From Prinsepia uniflora (Eukaryota; Streptophyta; Magnoliopsida; Rosales; Rosaceae), in the NCBI GenBank assembly GCA_032719365.1, contig CM064872.1:58022891-58086890 (forward strand): 64,000 nucleotides of DNA. Reading direction: 5' to 3'. This document shows positions 22,875 through 34,865 of this stretch, piece by piece; the stretch's first letter is position 1, and every line of letters starts with the position of its first letter. The position numbers and the translations under genes were made by a program. The notes under the pieces are model-generated. The model was not told the origin of the DNA. It worked only from the letters and a program-made list of their open reading frames with translations, and did no database searches.

Positions 22875-25479
22875 TGTAACGACCCGTCCCGGAAATTAGG
22901 ATTTAGACGGTGATTAAGATCAGATTAGTAAGCTTAATCGGGGGGTTAGTAGGTTACGATAAGGTCGTTAGCCTAGAATGACGATTTTGCCCCTAGTTCA
23001 GGCAAAAAGTTGACTTTTAGCTCGAGTAGTCAATTAGGTTTTGACCGACTACCAGGACGTAGTTTAGGACGTCACAAATTCGTAGACAGGTGGCACGCCC
23101 GATTCCGACATCCGAGGAGGAAGTTATGATGTTCGGAAGGTTGAGGGTACTTTCGTAATTAGGTTAAAATAGGGGGAAAGTTGACTTTTCGTACGATCGG
23201 GTTTTGACACGTTGACCTAGGATGGTTAGCTAGATCTCGTCGTCTTGAGTTCGATGACAGGCATCACGTATTCAACGGACTTACGATGTGTGAGATACGG
23301 GTCTAGAAAGGTAGTGGCACAACGGTAATTTTGACTTAAAATGAGGGGTATTTTGGTCTTTGCACATGGGGATTTATGCAACAGAGAGGGAAAATGGAGG
23401 GCTGAGATTGAGCCACTTGTGAGAAGGCTGAAGGGATGGTGACACGTGTAGGGGTTCTGGTTGGTTCTAGGGAACACGGTCCCAATTATTTGGGGTACCT
23501 GTGTGTGTTCATGTGTGTTCTTCGAACTAGACAGAAACAGAGGGAGAGAGTTGGAAGAAATGGACGGTGGTGGTGTGTGTGTTGTGTGACTTGATGAGTG
23601 AAGAGTGATCAGAGATTGAGAGGGAGATAGTGAGAAGGTTGGGAGGTGAGGAATCAGTGTGTGGGTGAGTTGAGAGCCACGGGAAAACCAGGGGGAAAAC
23701 AGGGAGGAAGTGAGTGATCGTAGTGGTGGTGTGGCCGTGTACGGTGCAATTGGACTCGTGGTGGTGTCGTGAGGGGTGAGAGGAGTCGACTAGCCCCAGC
23801 GGAGCTCGCGACGGCGACCGGAGGACAGGTAATTCCTCATCCCCATTAACTTGCTCTGTTTTGCCGTTTAGGTTCAGACGCCAAGTCGTGGCTTTAGGGG
23901 TTGAATCGAGGAGTCTAGTGAGGTCTAGGGAATTCAGTAGGGTCCTAGGTGTCTTCTAGTTGTGCAGCCGTGGAGGAGGAGTGCACGGCGGAGTCCAGAA
24001 CGACGGAGAGTACCCGCCGTTCTCTGTTTTTCCATTTTGTTTCAACCGTTGAGTCGTGAAGTCTGGGATTGAGTCGACGGTTTTGGTGAGTTGGGTGAGA
24101 CTCAGTGAGGTTCTAGGAAGGGTTTAAGGTAGCCACTGTGACGGGGGAAGACCTGGGTGGCCGGAGAAGAGAACAGGGGAAGAGTACGGGTTTCTGTTCA
24201 AGCTGGAGTCGACAGGTTTTAGGCCGTGTCGAAGTGTTTGAGTGAGGGGACTGGATTTCTGAGGATGGGACGATGAAGATGGTGAAGAGAGGAGCCGTTT
24301 TGGTGCAGGTACGGCAGAGAACCGCTCACGCCGGTTCGATTTGCAGGAACTGTTTCGAACCGGGTCGGCTTGAGGTAGACGATGCACTGTAGCTGGCGCG
24401 TGAGGGCCACGCGCAGCCACTTTGGGCGGCGCGTGGGGGCGCGTGCGGCGGCGGTTGAGGAAGTTGTCAACATAGTTTTTGGTCTAGGTGTTGTGACGAG
24501 TCTAATGGGATTGGTTTCGGGTTGTTCGGACGTCGATTCAATATAGTTCCGCGAGGGCGAAGGTTTAGGGTTCCGGTTCGTTATGTTTAGGACCCGGGGA
24601 TTTTTGGGGAAAATTAGGTGGACTTTCGTAGACGTGTTAGTAACGTACTTTGGCGGTTGTTGACAGGATCGGGACTTCCCGAGGAAGCAGAGGAAAGTAC
24701 AAGACGTTCGGGACGCGATTGAAGGCTTGGTACTATGAGTGGACCCCTTCTCTAAACTTAAGCATGCATAACCGTTTTTCTATAATTGTTTTATGGTTTT
24801 ACATGTGATTTCATAATCGTTGAATATGTGATGTTAGTTTTACATAATTGCACGGTTTTTTGAGGAAATTACGATTTCTGAGTATAATGCCATGTTTTGG
24901 GGATTTCAAATGATTAATGATTTTCAATGATTATAAAAGGATTCTGGAACATGATTCTGTACGGTTTTATGATGCTTATGTTATGATTTCTAAAACTGTG
25001 TTTAATAGTATTTCTGTTTATGATGAGATTTATTGGAACTATAACTGCATTAATAACTGGGTTATGCATGTGGTTTCAAAACGGAGGGCCAAACCCGGTT
25101 TTCTCATAAAAATGGTTTTGGAAACTTTTCTTTTATTTATGGTCCAATCACACTTTTCTGGTTTTAAATTGCCCTTTAGGTTGTGGAGCTAGAGCGGGGT
25201 TTCAGCGTCGAGGCAGCGTCTGAGGCATAGAAGTCGCGAAAGGAATCCCGGAGTGTTGTAAAGTTTTCCGTGTGCATGTTTATAGTTACCAGTTTTCTGT
25301 CTGTTGTATTCAGAACTATGCTCCGCAAAACTCGCCTTCGGGATGTGTTATAATTTCTCCTGCGTCTGACTGTGTAGTTTGGCGGTTTATCGTGAGTTCA
25401 CTTTGGTTATGTTTCGGGTTGTCAGACGGGAGCAGGATTTACCTCGGGTTTCGGGGTGAAACCGGGGTGGGTCCTGACA
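22875..25479 (+). mobile_element. Solo LTR of the TGTAACGACC family, diverged subfamily
   Basis: TGTAACGACCCGTCCC start and ..gggtcctgaca end, with an exact duplication cacaa at 22870-22874 and 25480-25484. It carries the family landmarks: a gacgtagtttaggacgtcac block, the GCGCGTGAGGGCCACGCGC hairpin near 24397, TGAGTGGACC at 24736, GGTCCAATCA at 25141 and a cagacgggagca box near 25420. The middle hairpin array is absent. The terminal stem reads GGAGGGC (25083) / GCCCTTT (25171). Confidence 0.9.
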
Positions 25480-25484
25480 CACAA

Positions 25485-25860
25485 TGTCACGATATATGCA
25501 TTAATTTAATCTATTTATTATCTGAATATATTAATTAATCAGATAAATGACAACAATAAATAATCTCCTTGTGAGTTATTTATTATCATTTATGTAGTTA
25601 ATAGTAAATGATTGTTTAAATAGAATCACATATTAAACATTATCTTCTTCAGCCAATTAGACACTCCTATGACTCTCAAGGCTTCATTATAAATATAGAT
25701 ACTGATATCACTTATAAAGGAAATCCAAAACTCATATCAATACTCTACTGATTTATTCTCTCGATTAAACCGACTTAGGCATCAGAGCGTTTTCAGTTGA
25801 ACCACCTCTTCGGGCTTCAACCTTAACCTCGTTTATCTTTTGGTATTATGGGTAGGGATC
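25485..25860 (+). mobile_element. Probable LTR fragment of a Tat-type gypsy element
   Basis: A TATA-like tataaatata at about 25689 is followed by 'ctctcgattaaaccgacttaggcatcagagcg..gaaccacc'. This resembles the R-U5 end of plant Tat/Athila LTRs (cgattaaactgacttgagcatcggag). No mate or target duplication was seen, and the left border is unknown. Confidence 0.45.
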
Positions 25861-26505
25861 AAGAATGAATTTTATAAGTCTAGACGATTACTGCATCAAC
25901 ACACTATATATCCAAGATGATTGCAATTGCTCTATGCTTTTAAGATAGATCATAACTCCCTTATCAATATTCAAGATAAATTTAAATTGCACTATATGTT
26001 AAGTATGACTGTAACTGTTTTATATTTGCAAGATAAGTTGTAATACTAGTATATATCCAAAATCGGTCGTAATTGGTCCATATGTGCACATAAAATACAT
26101 TATAAACATTTAAAAGGGAAAGGAAAAATGTAAACATCAATGATATTTTCTTAACTATTCATCCAACTATGTAGAAGGAATGTAGAAAATCTTGCCATTT
26201 ATAGAGTTTTTTTTTTATTTTTTTTATAAAGGATAGGGGATCTTTGAAAATTATAGATACAATATATCATTCGGATTTGTACTTGTAACTAATTATCTAC
26301 AAGTCAACATTAAAACTAACTGAATTAAACCCACTTGACAAATTTGAGATCAGTTATCTACAAGTCAATATTAAAACCAACTGAACTAAACCCACTTGAT
26401 AAAGAGAGTAAGTTTATTATATATAATAGCTCTTGATAAAATAGGTTAAAAAATTTTGAATATTTGAAACGTGGAAGCCTACAAAAATTTTTGGGCCTTT
26501 AAACA
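25861..26505. other. AT-rich spacer with a 61 bp tandem duplication
   Basis: No gene. The phrase ttatctacaagtcaa at 26293 recurs at 26354 with the following 'aaac(t/c)aactgaa(t/c)taaacccacttga', giving two 61 bp copies. The last nine bases belong to the target duplication of the next element. Confidence 0.5.
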
Positions 26506-26514
26506 TGAAAAATT

Positions 26515-26835
26515 GGCTTATTAGGCTAAATGCACTAGTAACAGGAAAAACAATCTCAAAATGCCCCAGGAATAGAAATTTGTCTCAGGTTGCTGCAGGA
26601 ACAGGTACATTGTCAAGACCGTTGCACCATCCGTCAGTTAAAGTTATTAACGCTATTAATTTTAATGATGTGACAGTAATATTACAAAATTAATAAGGGT
26701 AATTTATATATTTATTTTATTTTATTATATTTTCTATTTATATAAAAAATTAAAACAAATTTTAAAATCTCCATTCCCTCTCCCCACACCCATCTTCACT
26801 GTCCCCTTCTCTGCAACTTCCTTCCCATGGCTGCC
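26515..26835 (+). repeat. Left TIR of the MULE
   Basis: Pairs with 30078-30395 in reverse complement. Shared blocks include gttgcaccat.cgtcagttaaag, gtaatattacaaaattaata and gcaacttccttcccatgg. Several short indels separate the arms. Confidence 0.85.
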
Positions 26836-26973
26836 ACCGCCACCGCTACCACCACCACCAAACCCTCCCCTTTCTCTTCCTCCGTTGCCCTCACCATCAA
26901 CTTGGTTGTACCCACAAACATCATCTCGCTGTTGGCTGCAACGACGCTGGAGACCACCACCAATCACGACTAA
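26827..26973 (+). other. Small ORF, possible captured gene start
   Basis: A 48-codon frame (MAATATATTTTKPSPFSSSV...) begins at the inner edge of the left TIR. It is rich in Ala, Thr, Ser and Pro, like a plastid transit peptide. I do not recognise the protein and no downstream exon is evident. It may be a gene fragment acquired by the MULE, or chance in a GC-rich stretch. Confidence 0.3.
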
Positions 26974-27873
26974 ATGATGGACCTGATCGAGAACATCAAG
27001 GAAATTAAGGGTTTTACTTTGCTGTTGAATTGTCAGGCCCCAACAGCTCCTCCGCCACCTATGTTTTTGGCGCTTTCCAAGTATGGATACGGGTCAGGAC
27101 CCACACATGGGTTTGATGAAGTGGGCAATTTTGGGTACGGGGGGATTCCAGCTCGATCTCGCCGTGGATTCTGGATCGCGGGGACCATGGATTCTCGATC
27201 TCGTTGTCATCATCCTCTCTGCAACAACTCCCTTCTCTTCCTCGCGGTGGATTGCTAGTTAAGTAGGTGATAAGATTGTTATTATGACAGATGGTATCCC
27301 CCTTCAGCAGATGGGGCACATGATTTTCAATTTTGTAGTCAGAAAGTTCTTTCACGGATATATGATAACTTACTATTGAGAGAACAGGTTACCGACCATA
27401 ATGAATTTGATGGCGAAGGTGATAGGTATTATTTTTTCCTTTTTCTCTGTGTTTATTAGACTTATATCAATAATGAAAACTAGAAATTTGCAAGTTTCTT
27501 TTTTCCCCCGTTTGTTATATCATTGCTTACTGTCATCGGGAATTTTTGTTGCACAATTTAGAGCAAGATTTGATTGGAGCATTGTGAGAATTGATCGGGT
27601 TTCATATATAATATTTGTTGCTTCTGTGACTCTAATTTCTATGTATCTAGTGTGTGCTGGTTCCGTTCTCTTGTTGTGCTTGCTTGCATTCATTTTAATG
27701 CATGTAATGTCTGTTTCGATTCGACACTACATACCTTGAAAACAAATTTTGTTTTGTTTTTTGTTTTATCATGGATTGAAAATCATCGTGTCCAGGGAAA
27801 TTATAAATTTGGATATTGAAGCTTTCTGAGTCTCATCTAACTGCATATGCCCCTGCTGTTGATTGATCAGAAG

Positions 27874-29733
27874 CTAGGTTGCATCGAAACGTCTATGGAG
27901 GCCAGGATCGCGTTTCGGATACCGATACCGGTCCGATACGCGTCCGATACGCGTCCGATACACGTGGATACATTTGGATACGGTATCGGTATTTGGATAC
28001 AATTTAGATATGTACGTTTCCTAGTTGGATACGTCATTTTGTAATTTTCTTGGATACATGAGGTTATAAATGTCAAAACAGAGATTGAAAAAAAAAATTG
28101 GAGATCGAACTCCGCTCGCCCTTGTCTCTCTCTCTCTCTCGCCATCGTCTCCGTCGTCTCTCCCTCCCTCGTCCGCGTCTCTCCCTCGCCATGGTCTCCG
28201 TGCAGTGAGTCAGTGACCTAGACCCAGCTCGCCCTTGCCCTCGTCTCTCCCTCGTGGCCTCGCCCTCGCCCTCATCTCTGTGCAGCACGCCGACAACCGT
28301 ATCTCTCGATTCTTTGGTGAGTAAATTAGTAATTGCCTCTCTTTCTTTCTCTAATCTCTATGCTTCTATGATCATTTAAGTGTTTATTTGGTTTGATTTT
28401 AACTTTTAAGTGTCCATGAAAAGATTAAGTTTTCAATTTGAGTTGGGTTTTGCTAGATTAAGTTTTCACTTATTGTGGCAGGAATTTGAATCTGAAATTC
28501 TGTTAGTCTGATAAATTTGCAACTCGACATGCCAATAGAGAGACTTATAGTCAGGATCTAATTAGTTCCTATGCTTGATAAATTTCAAGTCCATAGATCA
28601 ACCATATATATAAGATCCAGATCATATTCAACGACATTAACTCCTTGAACTCGATGTTGATGGAAGTCAGGCAATCCGTTATGTGGGGGGTTGATGGCGA
28701 ATGGCTGTCCTGGAAATCGATGGTCGGGCCCCCTTCATTTGCTACTTGGAATGTTTCAGTAGATTGTAGAATATCATAATGTGTTTAATGCTCTGTAATT
28801 TTTCTGCTGATACTGTGCTTATGGCCAAAATACACCTATCCTATCTTGGTATGTATCAATTGATTGATCTTGTTTTGGCCATAAGCATTGTATCATCACA
28901 ACCATCCTATCTCCGTTAGAATATTATAGGAGCATTTTTTTGTAATTGATAAACGTTGATTTCATTGGATGGTTAAAGCCTTGTATGCAGAATCAAGTGT
29001 AAAATATATACGTTCATTTGGTTTGGATTTTAGAAGCAATATTCTACTTTAAGGGAAGGATGCCTAAGGCAGATGAAAGCACATCTACTCTATTTACGGA
29101 CGAGGCAGCTAGTGCTATTTGTGACTCTTGAAAACATTTCACCGCCACTTTGTAAAGGAAGAAAGAAAAAGTAAAAAACTAATAGCTTGGGTGCATGGTT
29201 AAAACAAATGTTTGATACCAAACTTGCCTCCAAACCCTCACCCTATATTCACATAATGTGCAAAGAATGAATTCATTACCTTTTGTTGTATGTATAGAGT
29301 TATTTCTTCATTAGCTTTGCTAACTATTGTGAAAAAAGAGTAGAGAAAAAAATGAAACCGCCAAGGGTGAAAACCAAGTTAAATGTTCTTAAATCAAACA
29401 GCTGAGTGCATGTAAATGCAATGGATGACTTTGCTATTTTTTTTTCTTTTGTCAAATTAGATTATACATCTCATAACTTCCAACCTACCATGGACTTTTT
29501 ATCGGTAGGTGTGGGCATATCTAATTGAATTTCATTTCTTGCGTGGTATGACTTTGTTTGATTTATTATCAATCTTTGTTTGCTTGCTTGTTGTTAATTA
29601 TATTTGAATTTTAATATATTATTTATTTTCCGTATCCTTATCGTATCGTATCCTTTGATTTTTTGATTTTGGCGTATCAGAATATCGTGTCGTATCGTAT
29701 CCTCGTATCCGTATTCGTTTCGGTGCAACATAG
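27874..29733. mobile_element. Non-autonomous hAT element nested in the MULE
   Basis: Termini CTAGGTTGCATCGAAACG and (reverse complement) CTATGTTGCACCGAAACG, with an exact 8 bp duplication atcagaag at 27866-27873 and 29734-29741. Subterminal zones contain repeated GGATACG/CGTATCC motifs. The left one has GGTCCGATACGCGTCCGATACG and the right one TCGTATCGTATCC. No hAT transposase is readable. It includes a CT-rich stretch at about 28100-28300. Confidence 0.88.
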
Positions 29734-30077
29734 ATCAGAAGTGACCTTAATTAGGTTGATAGTTGTGTGATTCGTATTTTGAGGAAAATGTGTTTAAATG
29801 GCATCTGAGATGAAGTGTTTATGAGTGTCAGGCGTATTATAACTTCATCTTGTTCTTGTGTTGTTGTATCTTGTGGTGGTTATAATTCTTGAGACAGAGA
29901 CTAAGCAAAATACAAACCCAGCAAACTGAAGGGAGAGGGCGGTAATTTCGATTAGCCAAACACGTAGAAGTTTTTCTACTACTCACATTCATAATCTTCT
30001 TCCTCGCGTCCATGGGTTTAGAGGTGTCGCGACAATTGGCATGGTTTGCTTCAACCTTATTTGGGTGATATCGCGAC

Positions 30078-30395
30078 GACAACCATGGGAAGGAAGTTGC
30101 AGGGAATGAGACAATGAAGATGGGTGCGGGGAGAGAGAAGGGAGATTTTAAAATTTATTTTAATTTTTTATAGAGAGTTTAAATATAAAATATAAAAAAA
30201 TAAAATAAATATCTAAATTACTTTTATTAATTTTGTAATATTACTATCACGTCATCAAAATTAACGACTTTAACTGACGAATGGTGCAACAGTCTTGATG
30301 ATGTACATATTCTTGTAGCATCCTGAGATAAATTTCTGTTCCGAAAGTATTTTAAGATTATTTTTTTGTTTATAATGCATTTAGTCTAATAAACC
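30078..30395 (-). repeat. Right TIR of the MULE
   Basis: Inverted partner of 26515-26835. Its outer end abuts tgacaaatt, which is also the first nine bases of the 196 bp duplication next to it. Confidence 0.85.
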
Positions 30396-30787
30396 TGACA
30401 AATTTATCCAAAACTCGTGGGCATCACATCCAAAAGCCCAAAGTTGAATCTGAACCAAAGTGGAACCATGCAACTCAGTTAAGCCAAACCGTCCGATTCA
30501 GTCGTTTGACAAACTAAACCGATTCAGCTTCAGTTGAAATCCCTCGATCCGATTAATTGAACCGGCTCCAGCCCTAAAAGTGTCCCTACTTTGACAAATT
30601 TATCCAAAACTCGTGGGCATCACATCCAAAAGCCCAAAGTTGAATCTGAACCAAAGTGGAACCATGCAACTCAGTTAAGCCAAACCGTCCGATTTAGTCG
30701 TTTGACAAACTAAACCGATCCAACTTCAGTTGAAATCCCTCGATCCGATTAATTGAACCGGCTCCAGCCCTAAAAGTGTCCCTACTT
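30396..30787 (+). repeat. 196 bp tandem duplication upstream of NSA2
   Basis: Copy 1 is 30396-30591 and copy 2 is 30592-30787, nearly identical (a few substitutions, for example gattcag/gatttag). Each copy holds an AGCCCA motif (TGGGCT on the other strand). This is the site II type common in promoters of plant translation and ribosome-biogenesis genes. The left border of copy 1 coincides with the MULE target duplication. Confidence 0.9.
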
Positions 30788-31122
30788 TGCTAATTGGTAC
30801 AAATAAAAGACCGGACGGTCCAAACTAGCCGGAGACCCACTGCTTGAAGAAATTGAAAAGGGTTTTGTCGAGCTAAAACCCATTAGCGCCGCCAAGTGAA
30901 ATACAGGTGAAAGTTCTCCAAATATTTTGGTTATTTTTACATTGATTTTCCTGGAATATCATTGATCCTTTGTCACCGAGCTTAGCGCAACCCTAGGTAT
31001 TTTTGTCCTTTCAGATGATGAAGTATTTTTATTTCTACTTTATTATTTATGTGAATATGGTTTTGTAGATTATTGCGGAGGCTGAGTTTGTGAAGCTGTG
31101 ATAGAAAGGCTAGTCAGTAGCC
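30788..31122 (+). promoter_or_regulatory. NSA2 promoter-proximal region and 5' UTR
   Basis: Between the duplication and the start codon. A likely 5' UTR exon ends at ..gtgaaatacag|gtgaaag (about 30907), and a 5' UTR intron ends at ttttgtag (31069). The next exon carries the ATG at its very end. Positions are inferred from splice-site form. Confidence 0.5.
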
Positions 31123-33370
31123 ATGGTTGGTTCTCTCTGAGTTTGTGTTTGGTTTCATATTGTTTTGATTTGAATGTTGGGTCATATTGTATTAATTTCT
31201 TGTTGTTTGTGAAATTAAGCCTCAGGGAGATTACATAGACCTTCACAGGAAGCGGTATGGGTACCGACCCGACCACTTCGAGCGCAAGCGCAAGAAGGAG
31301 GCTCGTTTGGTCCACAAGCGTTCTGAGACTGCCCAGAAGGTTAATTCCACTTTTGTTTTATTGATGGGTTAAGATCGAATGCCTCAACCTTATGCTTAGT
31401 TTGAAGCTGATTGTTTTAATGGATCAGGCTCTGGGTATCAAGGGAAAGATGTTTGCTAAGAAACGCTATGCTGAAAAGGCTCTCATGAAGAAAACGTGAG
31501 TTATTTGTTTTGTTTATTAATTCTTACTTCTCTTCTGTGGATTGATTGTATGTAAACTGCATTTTAGGAGGGATTTCGGTCTCATGGCTAAATTTATTGG
31601 TTAGAGTATTACCAGATTTGGATGAGAAGAAAAGTGAAGAAAGAAAATGGATTCAAATGAATTTGTGCATATTGTGTCAAAAACAAAAAAAAAAAACAGT
31701 TTGTGCCTATTATCATTTCAATCCCTTACATTAGTCCGAAATCTAGTTTGTTAGTTTTTATAGCAAATTTATCCTTGTTATCCAAATCCTTCGTAAAAGA
31801 AACAAAGCCTTATAGTTTTTAAGTTGTCAATCATGTTGAGATATTTATATTTTGGGTTGTCTCTTTTCCCACTAGGCTGTTAAGATGTAGCTTCTGCACT
31901 GCAAATGCATTTTAACAGTTATTTACATATTGCATTGGTGACTTGACGACTTATAACTTGGCATGGTACGTGCACAGCTTCATATGCTGCACTCTACATA
32001 AACTTATCTGCTTCTTTAGTTGCATATCTGAGTGTCTGTTAGGAAGTTTGGTTTTTCTGGTAGTTCACTGTATGAGCTTTGTGTTGAATTATGCTAGGCA
32101 ATAACAATATTGTTTTATGAATTACAACAGATTGGCTATGCATGAGGAGTCATCCACTAGGCGCAAGGTGGATGATGATGTTCACGAAGGAGCTGTCCCA
32201 GCATATCTGCTGGATCGTGACAATACAACACGTGCAAAAGTACGGTTTTCCATATATTTACAACCATTTTGAAAAATGTTTATTCTTGTTTATTTTCTAA
32301 CTCTTTGCTCGAAATAGGTTCTTAGTAACACCATCAAGCAAAAACGGAAAGAGAAAGCTGGGAAATGGGAAGTCCCTCTCCCTAAGGTGAGAGCAAATTC
32401 GACTTTCTTCCTTCATTATCTGTACTCTATTTGTTTCAGTTTTGGTTTCTGGCGCAAGATAAATTTTCATGTGTTAATATTTAAATGATTTTCTGATTGT
32501 TATATCTTCTCCAGGTAAGGCCTGTGGCTGAAGATGAGATGTTCAAAATTCTAAGGTCTGGTAAACGCAAAAGTAAGTCATCTACAACTTGTCCTCACTA
32601 TTCCCATGCCAATCAAAGTCTATTGTTGGTTGATATTTTCCTTAAATTTATCGTTAATATCATTTATAAGTTATAACAGGATGAATTTATCCTTGATCCT
32701 GCATGAAAATTGATGCCTGTATTTTTCATGTCAATTTATTGCTTCAGTCCCTGCCTGGAAGCTCATCAACTTGTTTTTTTTTTTTTGTAGCCAAACAATG
32801 GAAGAGGATGGTCACGAAAGCCACATTTGTGGGACCTGGTTTCACAAGAAAACCTCCCAAATATGAGCGATTTATCCGGCCCAGTGGATTACGATTCACG
32901 AAAGCTCACGTGACACACCCTGAACTTAAAGCCACTTTTAACCTCGAGATCATTGGTGTAAAGAAGAATCCTAATGGTCAAATGTATACTTCTCTTGGTG
33001 TCTTGACCAAGGGAACCATCATTGAGGTAATTCTTTTGTTCTGTGATGATTATTTATAAGTTTATAACGTTGTGTCAATAATGCCAATGCCAATGATGTT
33101 AAAGATATTTACTCATCTATTCTGTGGATATAAATCAGGTGAATGTCAGTGAACTTGGTCTAGTCACACCTGCAGGGAAAGTTGTATGGGGTGAGTTGGA
33201 ATTCCCCCTATGCCATCACTTTTAGCTTTGTCTCGGGCTCTTTTAAACTTTGATAAGTAATTTACTCGCGGACTTAATTTGTTCTTTGTGGTCTCAATGC
33301 AGGGAAGTATGCTCAGGTGACAAATAACCCAGAGAACGACGGATGTGTAAACGCAGTTCTGCTTGTTTAA
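31123..33370 (+). CDS. NSA2: Ribosome biogenesis protein NSA2 homologue
   Basis: NSA2 is a nucleolar assembly factor needed for maturation of pre-60S ribosomal particles (27S pre-rRNA processing). The gene has nine coding exons: 31123-31125 (only the ATG), about 31221-31339, 31428-31495, 32131-32239, 32318-32386, 32515-32572, 32791-33026, 33139-33190 and 33303-33370. All introns have GT..AG borders and all phases join, giving 260 residues, the usual NSA2 length. The start [13 protein letters not shown] is followed by a very basic region ([15 protein letters not shown]), [36 protein letters not shown], and the conserved C-terminal half from [17 protein letters not shown] to the end ..[15 protein letters not shown]. 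That half is the S8e-like domain family. No stop, frameshift or missing exon is seen, so it should be functional. The start choice depends on splicing the isolated ATG exon. The exon 2 start may be off by one base. Confidence 0.95.
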
Positions 33371-33793
33371 CGAGTATTGTTGTTGGTTGAGTTCTTACAG
33401 CCTATTTCATTACGTACCGTCCTCACCTGTTATGTTTGAGAAACAAAATTATATAATTGTAGACCGAGACACTCCCATCATTTTGTGAATGACAATTTTG
33501 GCTGAAGAACAGTGTTTAGTATTGCAATTGAAGCTTAGAATAACTCGATGCAATACCAATAAAAGGAATTGAATGAATCTGAAATAAATACAGTACTAAA
33601 TTCAACAAAAGGGATTCGAAATGACTATGCTCAAGGTTATTTAAAATCCATTTGTTTTCTCTCTTCTTATTCAATCCAAGTATGCATGCGCTATAATACT
33701 TTTTTTTTTAATTATCAAACATATTAAGCTTTTCCATTAAATTGAACAGACAATTACAAAGCATTGAAAGTTAAAAATTGAGAAAAATCTAAT
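33371..33793. other. NSA2 3' flank
   Basis: Non-coding. AATAAA-like signals occur near 33560 (ccaataaaagg), so the transcript probably ends between 33450 and 33600. Confidence 0.45.
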
Positions 33794-34102
33794 TAGACAA
33801 ATGAAGTGAAAATGGTAAAATAAAAAAGGCTCAAATGCAACATAAATTTTAGAATAGTTAAAATTAAAACAATTTACAGGATTTGAAAATTGGAAAGCCT
33901 TTACATCTCCGATAGTTGTCCATCAACTTGCCACAACCACCACAATATTGCAGAAACCACCGCTATTGATAATAATGGAGGAGAAACCAAAGAACAATTC
34001 GGAAAATATGGGTGATCAAGTCACGTGTGCATAGACAAATGAAGTGCAAATGGTAAAATAAAAAAGACTCAAATGCAATATAAATTTTAGAATAGTTAAA
34101 AT
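33794..34102. repeat. 238 bp tandem duplication, second copy split by copia
   Basis: Copy 1 starts at 33794 (tagacaaatgaagtg) and copy 2 at 34032. Copy 2 is interrupted at 34102 and resumes at 43432-43610. Both copies contain the blocks 'acatctccgatagttgtcc' and 'ggaggagaaaccaaagaac'. Confidence 0.85.
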
Positions 34103-34862
34103 TGTTGGGTGGGTCCACCCCATGTGGGTTGCCTAACCCTTTAGTCAAAAGCACAAATAAAAAAATAATAATTGTCTTTTTCTTTAATTTAGAAGAAGTG
34201 TGTTCAGAAAGAAAAGAAAAAAAAAGGGAAATGGCATAGAGAAAAGAAGAGAGAGAGAGGGAAAAAAGAGTTAGAGAGAGAGAGCTTATTCAAGAAGATC
34301 TAGAGGCCAATTCTTCTCCGATTTGGCTCAAATTTCATGTGGCGAATCCTTGCTTAAAGCTCTACAACTCTACCGGAGTCGATTCTCAGATTAGCCTCTC
34401 CATCATCTATTTTTGGGATATCCAAATTGGTGAATTCTAAACTTTCTCTTTGTTGATTTTGGAATCCATCTTTGTTTTAGATGATGAATATTGTGTTGTT
34501 GAGCCAAGATAATTGTTCTTGATGATTTACTGTAATTTTGTGAGACTCTAGTTTTGATCTAGAGAGAAACTGTTGTAGCCCATTATTGTTGATAGTGGAG
34601 ATTTTGAGTGTAGGTGGGTTACTGTCACCTCGTGGGTTTTCCCTTCACATTGAAGGGTTTCCACGTTAAAAATCTCGGTGTTCTTGTGATTGTGTTTATT
34701 TTTCAGTTTGGGTTATTTTGCACTTGGATTTATTATTCTGGGTCTGTTTGTGGTGTTGGAATTGGTTAGATTTATTTAGCCTATTTTTATCACTCAAAGA
34801 GGGAAAAGATTATTCCGCAATTGTTGTTATTGATTTGCATAACAGGGCAATTTCTTCCAACA
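34103..34862 (+). repeat. 5' LTR of the copia element
   Basis: 760 bp, TG..CA ended, nearly identical to 42671-43426. It is followed after two bases by the PBS, but that junction is split by a solo LTR. Confidence 0.95.
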
Positions 34863-34865
34863 AGT

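Larger units (their letters stand above)
26515..30395. mobile_element. Mutator-like element with long TIRs
   Basis: The ends form an imperfect inverted repeat of about 320 bp, starting GGCTTATTAGGCTAAATGCA on the left and GGTTTATTAGACTAAATGCA (reverse complement) on the right. Flanking 9-mers tgaaaaatt (26506-26514) and tgacaaatt (30396-30404) match at eight of nine positions. Long TIRs plus a 9 bp duplication are typical of plant MULEs. The 3.9 kb interior has no transposase that I can read. It carries a hAT element and some GC-rich, gene-like sequence near 26827-27260, which could make it a Pack-MULE. Confidence 0.85.

Noticed and set aside
24124..24473. Overlapping minus-strand frames of 84 and 98 codons
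   Set aside because: They are the complement of the GC-rich part of a solo LTR, and equivalent frames are broken in other copies.
26734..26967. Glycine-rich minus-strand frame in the MULE TIR
   Set aside because: It is the complement of ACC/GCC-rich sequence. The opposite strand has a better start context and composition, and even that is uncertain.
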